Assembly: GCA_014642895.1 (NCBI GenBank)
Contig: BMJD01000003.1
Location: forward strand, 166,031-201,602
From: Lentibacillus populi
GTDB lineage: Bacteria > Bacillota > Bacilli > Bacillales > Amphibacillaceae
Length of the DNA stretch: 35,572 nucleotides
Direction: 5' to 3'
This document shows positions 7,293 to 15,803 of this stretch, one piece after another (position 1 is the first letter of the stretch; the number at the start of each line of letters is the position of its first letter). A program made the translations under genes and the position numbers. The notes under the pieces were generated by a model. The model was not told where the DNA came from. It did not search any database and saw only the letters and a program-made list of their open reading frames with translations.

Positions 7293-7804
7293 TGAACCGC
7301 CACTAATTTGTTATATTAAACTCCAATTAATTGAATTGATTTCGAATAGATTTACTCGGAACTTCTCTAATTTCTTTTATCCATTCTGATGGCCATTCTT
7401 GTGGTAACAGTATTTGATCGCCATCTCCGTCTAGTAATGTTCCTGTTTCTAATGCTTGCGTGTAATGAATGAGTGATTGGTACAAATAGATCAGAAGGCT
7501 TATGAATTATTCATAAAAGGAACGGATTGATTTGCCTGTCTCCCATTTTAAATAACTCTAAATCAATAATACCTCGAACGCCCTTTTGCATTTCTATTAT
7601 AACAGAATTTGCTATCCGGTTTTCATGAATCAGGTGAATTTTCCTAAAAATTGAAATGCTTATATAATAAAGAATGGCTGACCATAGTGTGACTTTTGAT
7701 CTCGCTGTTAATGTAGTTAAAAGATACAATTTGTGGAGTGATATGCTTACGTTAAGAAGATGCCTTTGGAATGATTTGGGATTAACCATGAAAACCTCAA
7801 AAAT
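7293..7804 (-). other. Gene-poor stretch with two unassigned reverse frames
   Basis: On the reverse strand a frame without a start codon ends at 7327-7329 and reads ..YQSLIHYTQALETGTLLDG, then ..QILLPQEWPSEWIKEI; it looks like a protein C-terminus but I cannot name it. A second reverse frame (7511-7789, 92 codons) starts at an ATG with a weak GAGG and contains a hydrophobic middle. The two are not in one frame. This region is most likely the residue of one or two decayed genes; neither is supported as a working gene. Confidence 0.3.
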
Positions 7805-7845
7805 AAAACAAGGGAATCTTGCTTATTCCAAGCTTCTCTTGTTTT
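7805..7845 (-). terminator. Terminator of the Rpn-type gene (both strands possible)
   Basis: A 12-bp stem with one G-T pair joins 7805-7816 to 7834-7845. It lies just past the reverse-strand stop at 7868; A-rich flanking bases read as a T-run on the reverse strand. Confidence 0.7.
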
Positions 7846-7867
7846 CGTAATGAATGTTGGGGACAGT

Positions 7868-8753
7868 TTATTTATTTAACTGCTTCAGTTTGTTTAATGG
7901 AAGACCGGTCACTTCAGAAACTTCATTTAAAGGCATACCTTTGGAAAAAAGGTTGAGTGCAATTCTTAATTGAGCTTTCAATTCACCTTCCTCTATACCT
8001 TCTTCCATTCCTTCTTTTTTCCACTTCTTATCCCATTCAAATTCTCGGACTAATTCATCAATTTTTTTTTGGACTTCTGGATCATGCTCAAGTTTTTGCA
8101 TTCTTAACACCTCCGTAAACAAGCTGGGATTTGCTTCAAAAATAGCATGAAAGATAAGCCGAATAAAGCTGATTTTTGTTGTCATGCAAATAATCCATGA
8201 GGACGTGTTGCAACTGCTCTTTTTCATTTAACTGGTCCGTTAATAAAGTAAGGTACTCATTTTCTTCTTTGGGCAGCTCACTTTGGATCACAAGTTGGAT
8301 GGGGATATCCATCCCTACTATATAGTATATCCCTTCCTGGTATAAATAGACTTCTTTCTCTCGCTTGCGCAGATGATGCAGGAGTTTCGCTGGCTTATTC
8401 AGAGCAACTAATGTTAATGTCATCTGGTGGATATCCATACTGTCTGTACCTTCTTTTCCCCCAGAAACAAATTTATACAGGTATACATAGGCAATCGCTT
8501 TATAAAAGTCACCGACAGATAAGTAATCTTTGGGTGATTTATATTCAACGATGTTGTACTTTCGAAATAAATGGGCAATATTTTTACCGATTGGCTTACC
8601 CGCAGTGTTTAAAATAATGACGTCCACTTTTAATGGTTCATTCGTTAAGGGATACTCTAAAATGTAGTTTAATTGGCTTTCGTATTCTTTTAACTCCAAC
8701 TGTAATGCCGCAGCAAATGAGGGATGCCACGAAATGGATTCATTCTCTTTCAT
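7868..8753 (-). pseudogene. Rpn-family PD-(D/E)XK nuclease-like protein, single frameshift
   Basis: ATG 8753 has GAGGTGA upstream. The first frame (205 codons, to 8136) carries a PD-(D/E)XK-like core, PLKVDVIILN and NIVEYKSPKDYLSVGDFYKA, as in Rpn/YhgA-type recombination-promoting nucleases and putative transposases. It ends shortly after DYLHDNKNQ, and the next frame continues the same protein (FIRLIFHAIFEANPSLF, then a Glu/Lys-rich helix WKKEGMEEGIEEGELKAQLR and a C-terminal helix-turn-helix-like tail) to 7868. The frames overlap around a short A-run near 8175, where one base seems gained or lost. Joined length would be about 295 residues, normal for the family. A sequencing indel cannot be excluded. 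Confidence 0.75.
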
Positions 8754-8895
8754 CGACTCACCTCACCCCATTACTCTCATTTACACTAGCTAGAATAATT
8801 ATTTTTTATATAAATCAACAGGATTTCTTCAAACTTCCTATTTCATCTAATATTATAGCTTAATTTTTATTGGGTTTGCATTTATACATAGCCAA

Positions 8896-9831
8896 ATGGG
8901 CAAAGCTTCGCAACTTTTTTATAAATGTCGCTACTTTATTTTAAATCTACACCAATCGTTTAACGACTCGATTTCTTATGAACAAGGATTGAGCCAGTTC
9001 AAAGAGGGGGTCAGTGAAGTACTTGGCAATCAATCATCTTCCTTGCTTCTTGATCCTGAATATGGATGGGATGCTGCAAAAAAATTAAATAAGGATATCG
9101 GTTTAATCATGGCGTACGAAAAGACAGGTTATGATGCGACAGAAAAGGGGCGTCTTCCGAATTTGGTTGATCACTATGCCCTTCAGGATTTAGTAAAAGC
9201 TGGTGCAAGTGCTATTAAACTGCTCGTTTATTACGATCATCAGGAAGAAGAGGAAATCAACAACATGAAAACGACACTGATTAAACGTGTCGGGGACGAA
9301 TGTAAACAAAATGATGTTCTCTTCATATTAGAGCCTGTTTCCTACAGTGCCGAGGGTCTTGATTCGAAGGGTACTGAATTTGCCAAAAGGAAACCAAAAA
9401 TTGTCGAATATTTTATGGAGGAATTTTCAAAGGATGAATACAGCATTGATGTCTTAAAGGTAGAAGTTCCGGTTTCCATTTTCCATATTGAAGGATATGA
9501 TCAATACGATAATTATCAGCCGGTTTTCAGTAAGGCTGAAGCGGTGGAATTTTACCGTACTTGTTCAGAAAAATGCCGCCTGCCATTTATCTATTTAAGC
9601 GGTGGCGTGACAAATGAACAATTTATTGAAACATTGCGTTTTGCCAAAGAGGCAGGTGCTAAATTTAGCGGCAGTCTTTGTGGACGGGCAATTTGGAAGG
9701 AAGGCGTGAAGCCGTTTGCGAATGATGGCAAGGATGCATATTATCAGTGGCTTGAGACGACAGGATCGGAGAATTTGCATAAGGTGATGGACGCGATTAT
9801 GGAGAATGCGACGCCTTGGGATGAGTTGTAG
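8896..9831 (+). pseudogene. lacD: Tagatose-1,6-bisphosphate aldolase (LacD) lacking its N-terminus
   Basis: From about 8955 the sequence is a good LacD: SSLLLDPEYGWDAA, MAYEKTGYDAT, EPVSYS, VLKVEVPVSIF with the Schiff-base Lys, YLSGGVTNEQF and GSLCGRAIW. Class I LacD splits tagatose-1,6-bisphosphate into DHAP and glyceraldehyde-3-phosphate. The ~35 residues that should precede this, including the conserved LAFDQRGAL segment of the active site, are missing; the available 311-residue frame starts with unrelated residues (MGKASQLFYKCRYF) and has no recognisable ribosome binding site. I read this as a 5' deletion. No lacABC genes are nearby. If the ATG at 8896 is used, the product would probably be inactive. 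Confidence 0.75.
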
Positions 9832-9852
9832 GAATTAGATGAGTGAAAGGGG

Positions 9853-9883
9853 AAAGCTCCGGTTTGTGTGGCCGGGGCTTTTT
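9853..9883 (+). terminator. Terminator after lacD
   Basis: AAAGCTCCGG (9853-9862) pairs with CCGGGGCTTT (9872-9881) with one G-T pair and a nine-base loop; T-rich bases follow. Confidence 0.75.
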
Positions 9884-10051
9884 GTTGCATCATGTGCCTG
9901 AAAGGTTTGCCACCTTGGAATTGATACGGCCCCTGACACTCGTGCAATTCAGGCATGTCGGGATTAGAATTTGATAAAAAATTCTTCAAATATCGACATT
10001 AGCAGTTAGGAAATATGTTATACTGGACAAAAGGAATAGGAGGTGAATAGA

Positions 10052-10465
10052 TTGGAAAAAGAAGATAAGATCATCGGTATGCTGGAGGCCATTACGGAAA
10101 GACTTGATAGTATGGACAAGCGCTTTGACGGCATAGATGCACGGTTTGGCGAGGTGGATAAGCGTTTTGACGGCATGGACTCACGCTTTAGTGAAGCGGA
10201 CAAGCGAATGGAAGGATTTGAGCAAAAGCTTGAAATGCAAGGGGAAACGTTGAAAGAACATGGACAAATTTTGCGTGCTTTACGGACTGGACAAGAACAC
10301 TTGAAAGCAGAAATTGATGGTATGAAGATTTCAAATGCAAAGGAATTCGGTTCGTTGAAAGAGGCGCTGGATGATCATTCCGTAAAATTGGAGCTTGTGC
10401 GAGAAGACACCTGGGCAAATAAAGTGGACATACATCGTATTAAGACAACAATGGGCATGAAATGA
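10052..10465 (+). CDS. Coiled-coil protein of unknown function
   Basis: Predicted from TTG 10052, eight bases after AGGAGG, giving 137 residues; a GTG at 10043 overlaps the SD. Residues ~15-55 consist of imperfect seven-residue units of the type MDKRFDGIDARFGEVDKRFDG, and further heptads continue to ~110, so almost the whole protein should be one long soluble coiled coil. There is no signal peptide or membrane helix. Short proteins of this type are common in Bacillaceae, usually without assigned function. It is a single gene between the LacD terminator and a repeat element. The internal repetition at DNA level probably allows length change. Confidence 0.75.
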   Translation: MEKEDKIIGMLEAITERLDSMDKRFDGIDARFGEVDKRFDGMDSRFSEADKRMEGFEQKLEMQGETLKEHGQILRALRTGQEHLKAEIDGMKISNAKEFGSLKEALDDHSVKLELVREDTWANKVDIHRIKTTMGMK

Positions 10466-10614
10466 CTACTAGATTACCTGCACATAAAACACTTCAATAA
10501 AACTTTTCCTCATATTAGAGGGTGGACAGATGTTCATCCTTTTTTTAAAAGTAAAGAAAGTATAAAAATTTAGGCTCTATTCTGCTTACGTCAGAGTTGG
10601 CCATGTCCAGCTCC

Positions 10615-10743
10615 AGCGCCCAGCAACTAGCAAACTTCACACTCCTTCATTACGATAAGTCAACATCGGTTCGCTTCCAGCTCACCGTGTTTCCTTTATC
10701 TCATTGCGGAGTGCTCCAGTTTGTACGTTGCTAAACGGGCGCT
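10615..10743. repeat. Structured dispersed element with nested inverted repeats
   Basis: Three nested pairings close this segment: AGCGCCC (10615-10621) with GGGCGCT (10737-10743), GCAAC (10623-10627) with GTTGC (10727-10731), and CACTCC (10640-10645) with GGAGTG (10708-10713). The segment is more GC-rich than its surroundings and resembles, from memory, the short intergenic repeat beginning CCAGCTCCAGCGCC that recurs in many Bacillaceae genomes. There is no coding frame. It could be a MITE-like element or a structured transcript. The rest of 10466-10981 holds no gene that I can support. Confidence 0.6.
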
Positions 10744-10981
10744 TGCGCTTTTCTTATAAGTAAAAAAAGTTTTTTGCCTCTCACGTGAATTTCCAGCCTC
10801 TTCGCGTGCGGGAAAGAGAAACTATCTTAATGCTGGTTTGCTTACACCCACCCTTCCTGCCAATCATATTGATCCTGATACTTTATACAAACGGATTATG
10901 TTAAAATTTGAAGCAAGCATAATTAAGTATACTCCTTAATCTTTTTGTGTATAACAAAAAATTTCAAGGGAGGATGTAAAA

Positions 10982-11137
10982 ATGACAAACAACCGTTTTG
11001 AAGAGGTTTATACTTAAGGAAAGCTAAGAATTACTAAAGTTATTCGTGATAATGATACAGGGGTTCTTTATATGTTGCATCAAGAAGGTGATGGTGTCGG
11101 ACTAACTGTTATGATTGATCAAGAAAGAAACCCTTAG
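10982..11137 (+). pseudogene. DUF6440-like small protein with an in-frame stop
   Basis: GGGAGG precedes ATG 10982. The frame reads MTNNRFEEVYT, meets TAA at 11015-11017, and then continues in the same frame as GKLRITKVIRDNDTGVLYML, HQEGDGVGLTVMIDQERNP and a stop at 11135. The continuation matches my recollection of the DUF6440 pattern (..I..D..TGV.YL....G..GGLT.L.D..G.P). A single base change at codon 12 would explain the stop. Function of the family is unknown. Confidence 0.65.
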
Positions 11138-11458
11138 TAGAAAAGAATATCTAGCAGAATAGAAAATCTCCATAAATCGGGCGCTATCCGGGTAATTATT
11201 ATGCCTAAATTGTTCTATGTAAAGATAAAGATAATATGAAATCAATCATAAGGAAAGGTGTATAACAAAATGAGAAATGAATGTAAGATGGAAGTTTGTA
11301 GCGAATAGTACCGCAAACGGGCGCCCTAATTGAATAGTGCGTCCTTATGGTACGAATAGGTCAAGTAATTGAATAAAACAGGTTATTTTAGATAAGCATT
11401 ATCTAAGAAAACATGGTGTAGACGTTTATTATGGTCAGAAGAAAAATGGGGTGAAAAA
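11138..11458 (+). other. Leader region of araB, no gene seen
   Basis: I see no supported gene here. Two GGGCGC-containing segments (near 11180 and 11319) stand out from the AT-rich background, and the second shares AAACGGGCGC with the structured element at 10733-10742. A 12-codon frame at 11270 is too short to credit. I found no copy of the Bacillus AraR box. GGGGTG just before 11459 is the araB ribosome binding site. Confidence 0.4.
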
Positions 11459-13153
11459 ATGACGGGAGAGAAATATACAATTGGTGTGGACTATGGAACG
11501 GAATCAGGGCGGGCAGTTCTTGTTTCGCTAAAAGATGGCAGGGAGATTGCCGACCATGTGACACCATATTCGCATGGGGTGATCGATGACATGCTGCCGA
11601 ATTCATCTATAAAACTGGAGCATGAGTGGGCATTGCAGCATCCGACCGATTATCTGGAGGTTTTGAAACAATCGATTTCAGCTGTAATGAAAGCCTCTGG
11701 GATCAATCCGGAAGATGTTATTGGCCTGGGAATTGATTTCACGGCATGTACAATGCTGCCAATCGATGCACAAGGTAATCCGCTTTGTTTTAATGAAGAA
11801 TTGAAAAACAATCCGCACAGTTGGGTGAAGCTGTGGAAGCATCATGCAGCCCAGGATGAAGCGAATCAAATTAATCAAATTGCTGAAACCAGAGGCGAGG
11901 AATTTTTACCACGGTATGGTGGGAAAATTTCATCGGATTGGATGATCGCAAAAATATGGCAAATCCTAGACGAGGCCCCGGAAATTTACGAGCAAACCGA
12001 TCAGTTTGTTGAAGCAACGGACTGGGTGATCTCAGTTCTTACAGATAATTTATTGCGCAATAGCTGTACGGCAGGATATAAAGCAATTTGGCATAAACAG
12101 GATGGATATCCAGGCAAAGCGTTTTTTCATGATCTTGATCCAGGGCTGACAGACTTAGCTGAAACACAACTGCGCGGTGATGTGGTACCACTGGGGACTA
12201 ATGCAGGTGGGTTAACGGAAAAAATGGCAGCGCTAACAGGTTTGTCGGAAGGAACTGCCGTTGCTGTTGGAAATGTTGATGCACATGCTTCGGTTCCAGC
12301 AGTTGGTGTGGTAACCCCTGGAAAAATGGTTATGGCGATGGGGACGTCCATTTGCCACATGCTATTAGGTACCGATGAGAAACAAGTAGAAGGTATGTGC
12401 GGTGTTGTCGAGGATGGAATTATTCCAGGGCTTTACGGATATGAAGCAGGGCAATCAGCTGTCGGAGATATTTTCGCCTGGTATGTCAATCAGGGGGTAC
12501 CAGCATATGTGCATGATGCTGCAGAAGAGGAAGGAGTCAGCGTTCACCAATGGCTGGAGCGAAAGGCGGCAACTTATAAACCTGGCGAAATAGGATTATT
12601 GGCGCTTGATTGGTGGAACGGCAACCGATCCGTACTTGTAGATACGGGGCTAAGTGGGTTACTAATTGGTGCGACATTGCAAACCAAACCTGAGGAGGTT
12701 TATCGCGCACTACTTGAAGCAACAGCATTTGGTACCAGAAAAATTGTCGATGCATTCCAAGAAAATGGTGTGCCTGTTGACGAATTGTATGCTTGTGGCG
12801 GTCTGCCGCAGAAAAATAAATTATTGATGCAAATTTATGCCGATGTGACGAACCGGACAATTAAAATTGCGGATTCCAAGCAAACCCCGGCATTGGGTGC
12901 GGCCATGTTCGCTGCAGTTGCAGCAGGAGCAGGAAATGGCGGTTACGATACGATTTTAGAAGCAGCGGAAAAGATGGCGCGAATCAAGGATGAAATTATT
13001 ACCCCAATTCCGGAAAATGTAGCAGTCTATGAAAAAATCTACCAGGAATATTCGAAGCTGCACGATTATTTTGGGTGCGGTGAAAATAATGTCATGAAGC
13101 GGTTGATGGCACTAAGAACGATTACCGATAATCCAGTGAAACTAGTAAACTAG
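11459..13153 (+). CDS. araB: L-ribulokinase
   Basis: This 564-residue protein is complete for AraB of the FGGY kinase family. It opens with the phosphate-binding strand-loop [17 protein letters not shown], has [13 protein letters not shown], then [19 protein letters not shown] and [13 protein letters not shown] in the middle, and the C-terminal nucleotide-binding part [18 protein letters not shown] with [13 protein letters not shown]. AraB phosphorylates L-ribulose to L-ribulose-5-phosphate in the cytoplasm. The next gene, 24 bases downstream, is araA, but that copy is broken and fused to araR, and no araD is in the window, so AraB here lacks its local upstream enzyme. No frameshift or stop is visible. 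Start ATG 11459 follows GGGGTG. Confidence 0.95.
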   Translation: MTGEKYTIGVDYGTESGRAVLVSLKDGREIADHVTPYSHGVIDDMLPNSSIKLEHEWALQHPTDYLEVLKQSISAVMKASGINPEDVIGLGIDFTACTMLPIDAQGNPLCFNEELKNNPHSWVKLWKHHAAQDEANQINQIAETRGEEFLPRYGGKISSDWMIAKIWQILDEAPEIYEQTDQFVEATDWVISVLTDNLLRNSCTAGYKAIWHKQDGYPGKAFFHDLDPGLTDLAETQLRGDVVPLGTNAGGLTEKMAALTGLSEGTAVAVGNVDAHASVPAVGVVTPGKMVMAMGTSICHMLLGTDEKQVEGMCGVVEDGIIPGLYGYEAGQSAVGDIFAWYVNQGVPAYVHDAAEEEGVSVHQWLERKAATYKPGEIGLLALDWWNGNRSVLVDTGLSGLLIGATLQTKPEEVYRALLEATAFGTRKIVDAFQENGVPVDELYACGGLPQKNKLLMQIYADVTNRTIKIADSKQTPALGAAMFAAVAAGAGNGGYDTILEAAEKMARIKDEIITPIPENVAVYEKIYQEYSKLHDYFGCGENNVMKRLMALRTITDNPVKLVN

Positions 13154-13177
13154 TCAAAGAAAATGGGAGGAAATGAA

Positions 13178-13875
13178 ATGCGAACAATTAAACCTTATGA
13201 ATTTTGGTTCGTCACCGGAAGCCAGCATCTATACGGAGACGATGCACTTAAGGAAGTAGAAGATCATTCCTGAGTGATCACGGAAAAATTAAACGAAAAT
13301 GGCAACTTGCCATTCCCTATCATTTTCAAAAAAGTACTTACAAACGCAAAAGCCATTCATTCCTTAACGCTTGAAGCAAATCGTGATGAAAAATGCGCTG
13401 GGGTCATTACGTGGATGCATACCTTTTCACCAGCAAAAATGTGGATTGCCGGACTAAAAGCGTTGCAGAAGCCGCTCATGCATTTGCATACACAGTTCAA
13501 TCGTGATATTCCGTGGGATAAAATTGATATGGATTTTATGAATTTGAACCAATCCGCGCATGGAGACCGTGAATATGGATTTATCGGTACACGTTTGAAC
13601 ATACCGCGCAAAGTAGTTGTCGGACATTGGGAAAATCCTGATGTTTCCACGAAAGTCGGCAGCTGGATGAAAACAGCAGTTGCAATTACGGAAGGTACGA
13701 ATATCAGGGTGGACCGCTTTGGCGACAATATGCGCGATGTTGCGGTTACTGATGGGGATAAAGTGGAAGCACAGATTAAATTTGGCTGGACAGTTGATTA
13801 TTATGGCATAGGTGATTTGGTAGAGGAAATGGCTCAAATATCGGACGAGGAAGTTGAAGAGCTGTTTAACGATCA
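13178..13875 (+). pseudogene. araA: L-arabinose isomerase, 5' half with nonsense codon, fused to araR
   Basis: GGGAGG precedes ATG 13178. The frame reads [20 protein letters not shown] and on to EDHS, then TGA at codon 32 (13271-13273), and continues in the same frame as VITEKLNENGNLPFPIIFKK through WMHTFSPAKMW, HTQFNRDIPWDKIDMDFMN, SAHGDREYGF and RVDRFGDNMRDVAVTDGDKV to EEVEELFND. This is AraA up to about residue 235 of ~495; the second half, including most of the metal-binding Glu/His ligands, has been deleted. GTG 13274, directly after the TGA, could in principle restart translation of the downstream chimera. AraA converts L-arabinose to L-ribulose; this copy cannot. Confidence 0.93.
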
Positions 13876-14325
13876 ATACAATACTGTTAAGCATACAATT
13901 AAATCAAAGATAATGGATGGAACATATACTCCTCATCAAAAAGTAAGCTCAGAAAGTGAACTAATGAAGGAATTTGGGGTAAGTCGCCATACGGTTCGAC
14001 TCGCAATTGGAGATTTAGTTACGACTGGTTGGTTATATCGTGAGCAAGGATCTGGTACTTTTTGTGCGGATAGATCCAAGGAAAGTAATAATAAAAATGT
14101 AGGCAGCCCAAAAAAACTGATGTGTCAGAAGTGAAAATAACATCCGTCATACACCCAAAAAGTGAAATGGGTAAAGAACCAGCAAAGATAATAATTGATT
14201 TGATAAAATTAAAAAACAATCATAAAAATAAGGAGCATTATCAAGTTGAGTCAATTGTTTATTCACCCGAAATAGCAACAAGGAGTTCAACAAAGGATAT
14301 AAATCATCAGGAAATTATATCTTAG
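13876..14325 (+). pseudogene. araR: AraR remnant: GntR-type HTH fused in frame to araA, plus detached C-terminus
   Basis: From about 13880 the araA frame runs straight into an AraR DNA-binding domain: TVKHTIKSKIMDGTYTPHQK, SSESELMKEFGVSRHTVRLA and YREQGSGTFCADRSKES, a winged helix of the GntR class. The stop is at 14132-14134. After an A-run at 14111-14116 the next frame gives the C-terminal end of AraR: TDVSEVKITSVIHPKSEMGK..IIIDLI..YSPEIATRSSTK, stopping at 14323-14325. About 200 residues of the LacI-like arabinose-binding domain are missing between the two parts. AraR normally represses ara genes until L-arabinose binds; this version has no effector domain. The chimera from GTG 13274 would be 286 residues. 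Confidence 0.88.
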
Positions 14326-14333
14326 TGGCCTTC

Positions 14334-14361
14334 CCATCTTATTTATATAAGGTGGTTTTTT
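14334..14361 (+). terminator. Terminator after the ara remnant
   Basis: CCATCTTAT (14334-14342) pairs with ATAAGGTGG (14347-14355) with one G-T pair and a four-base loop, followed by six T. Confidence 0.85.
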
Positions 14362-14579
14362 CTGCCAATATGACTATATAAAAGATTACAAAAATTTCTC
14401 TCCAAAAAGTTAACACCTTCCCAACTTCTGTTTAATTCTGTATTGAATTGAAATATAGTCGATTATTACATAAAACTAACGGGAATTTGTTCAATATAAT
14501 TAAAAAAGATGGATATTTATCGATTTTTTGTTTATATTAGACTAATGAGTAAAAGGAACGATTATAGGGAGGAATAACC

Positions 14580-15506
14580 ATGCTGGAGTTATCAATAAAT
14601 AAATTAAAAGAGTTGCAGAAGGTGGCCCATGCGTTGTCATCCGATGAACGGTTAAACATTATTAATCTATTAAACACAGGCAATATGAACATACACCAAT
14701 TAGCTACTACTTTGAAGATACCTGTATCAACCGCCGCATCCCATGTTAAAGTATTGGAGGAATCAGGTCTTATTTTGACAGAGCTGCGGCCGGCAAGCAG
14801 AGGAGCGATGAAGGTTTGTACACGAAATTTTGATGATATCCATATTCAACTAAAAGCAAGCCCAAGTCAGAACAATGACAAGAAGGTATTTGATTTAGAG
14901 ATGCCAATTGGTCAATATGTTGACTTTGATGTTGCTCCCACTTGTGGGATGGCGGATCAGGAAAATCTTCTGATCCCGGAGGATGAACCGGTTCACTTTT
15001 TTAACCCAGTGCGTTCCCGCGCCCAGCTAATTTGGACAAGAAAAGGGTTTTTTGAATATAAATTTCCGCTTATTATTCCTCCTGAGACAAATGTTAGCAA
15101 AGTGGGGTTTTCGGTTGAAATCTGTTCAGAAGCCCCAAATCATGATCATAATTGGCCATCTGATATTACCATATGGGTTAATGGAATTGATATAGGGACA
15201 TGGACGAGCCCGGGAGATTTCGGTGACCGTCCAGGAAAATTAAACCCGGAATATTGGGCAGAGTCAACTAGTACACAGTACGGGACATTAAAAACATGGA
15301 AAGTAACAAACAAGGAAACTACGATCGATGACGTTCATCTTTCTAACGTTACAGTAGATGACTTAAATATTTTAGATAGAAATTATTTATCATTGCGGAT
15401 TGGGATTAAGGAAGATGCCATCCATAAAGGTGGAATCAATCTCTTCGGTAAAAAATTTGGAGACCACGAACAGGATATTAAACTTAGAGTAGAATTTTCC
15501 AAGTAG
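14580..15506 (+). CDS. ArsR-type regulator with C-terminal beta-rich domain
   Basis: This 308-residue protein starts at ATG 14580 after GGGAGGAATAACC. Residues ~10-80 form an ArsR-like winged helix: VAHALSSDERLNIINLLNTG, MNIHQLATTLKIPVSTAASH and VKVLEESGLILTELRPA. From ~105 to 308 follows a domain rich in aromatic and Gly/Asn residues (WTRKGFFEYKFPLIIPPET, DITIWVNGIDIGTWTSPGDF) that reads like a carbohydrate-binding jelly-roll or cupin-like sandwich. No metal-binding Cys cluster of the classical ArsR type is evident, so the effector is more likely a sugar. It sits directly upstream of an ABC sugar importer and two glycosidases in the same orientation, but is separated by a strong terminator and a new promoter. 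I infer a local regulator of that locus. Confidence 0.85.
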   Translation: MLELSINKLKELQKVAHALSSDERLNIINLLNTGNMNIHQLATTLKIPVSTAASHVKVLEESGLILTELRPASRGAMKVCTRNFDDIHIQLKASPSQNNDKKVFDLEMPIGQYVDFDVAPTCGMADQENLLIPEDEPVHFFNPVRSRAQLIWTRKGFFEYKFPLIIPPETNVSKVGFSVEICSEAPNHDHNWPSDITIWVNGIDIGTWTSPGDFGDRPGKLNPEYWAESTSTQYGTLKTWKVTNKETTIDDVHLSNVTVDDLNILDRNYLSLRIGIKEDAIHKGGINLFGKKFGDHEQDIKLRVEFSK

Positions 15507-15513
15507 AGTCGTA

Positions 15514-15558
15514 CATAAATAAAAGCTATCCTTAACGTAGGGATAGCTTTTATTTATG
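15514..15558. terminator. Strong hairpin terminator after the ArsR-type gene
   Basis: An 18-bp perfect stem (15514-15531 with 15541-15558) encloses a nine-base loop, with an A-run in the left arm and a T-run in the right arm. It isolates the regulator from the importer operon. Confidence 0.9.
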
Positions 15559-15600
15559 GAACAAAAAAACTGAAATAAATCATAAATTTTAAAAACAATA

Positions 15601-15629
15601 TTGACAAATCTCCTATGTAAGCGTATTCT
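15601..15629 (+). promoter_or_regulatory. Promoter of the ABC importer operon
   Basis: A consensus TTGACA (15601-15606) is 17 bases from TATTCT (15624-15629). The start codon is ~175 bases further on, leaving a long AT-rich leader in which I see no other gene. Confidence 0.7.
15615..15629. promoter_or_regulatory. cre site overlapping the -10 box
   Basis: ATGTAAGCGTATTCT fits WTGNAANCGNWNNCW at all 15 positions and covers the -10 hexamer of the importer promoter. CcpA binding there should block transcription during growth on preferred sugars. Confidence 0.75.
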
Positions 15630-15803
15630 CTAATAAAATAAACAAAAAAACAAATTTAGTACATATAATTTGTATACTTAAAGAGCTCATTTAATAACTA
15701 ATAAGTTAACTTAATTTAATTTGCTTTTAAGGGGGGATAATCCTTATTAACAGTTAACAGTTTTAGTAAATTGATGAAAAAATTAAATTAGGGGGCAGTA
15801 AAA

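Noticed and set aside
7511-7789. 92-codon reverse gene
   Set aside because: No family resemblance, weak SD, and it lies in a decayed region; reported only as an unassigned stretch.
8136-8227. Programmed ribosomal frameshift as in transposase genes
   Set aside because: The A-run is short and there is no typical slippery heptamer with a downstream stimulator that I can see; an indel is simpler.
13274-14134. A genuine new regulator combining a sugar-isomerase domain with a GntR-type HTH
   Set aside because: The isomerase part stops mid-domain, an upstream nonsense codon exists, and the rest of AraR lies out of frame downstream; deletion fusion explains all of it.
15507-15803. Riboswitch in the long leader of the importer operon
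   Set aside because: Apart from the terminator of the preceding gene I see no conserved aptamer-like structure; the leader is low-complexity AT-rich sequence.
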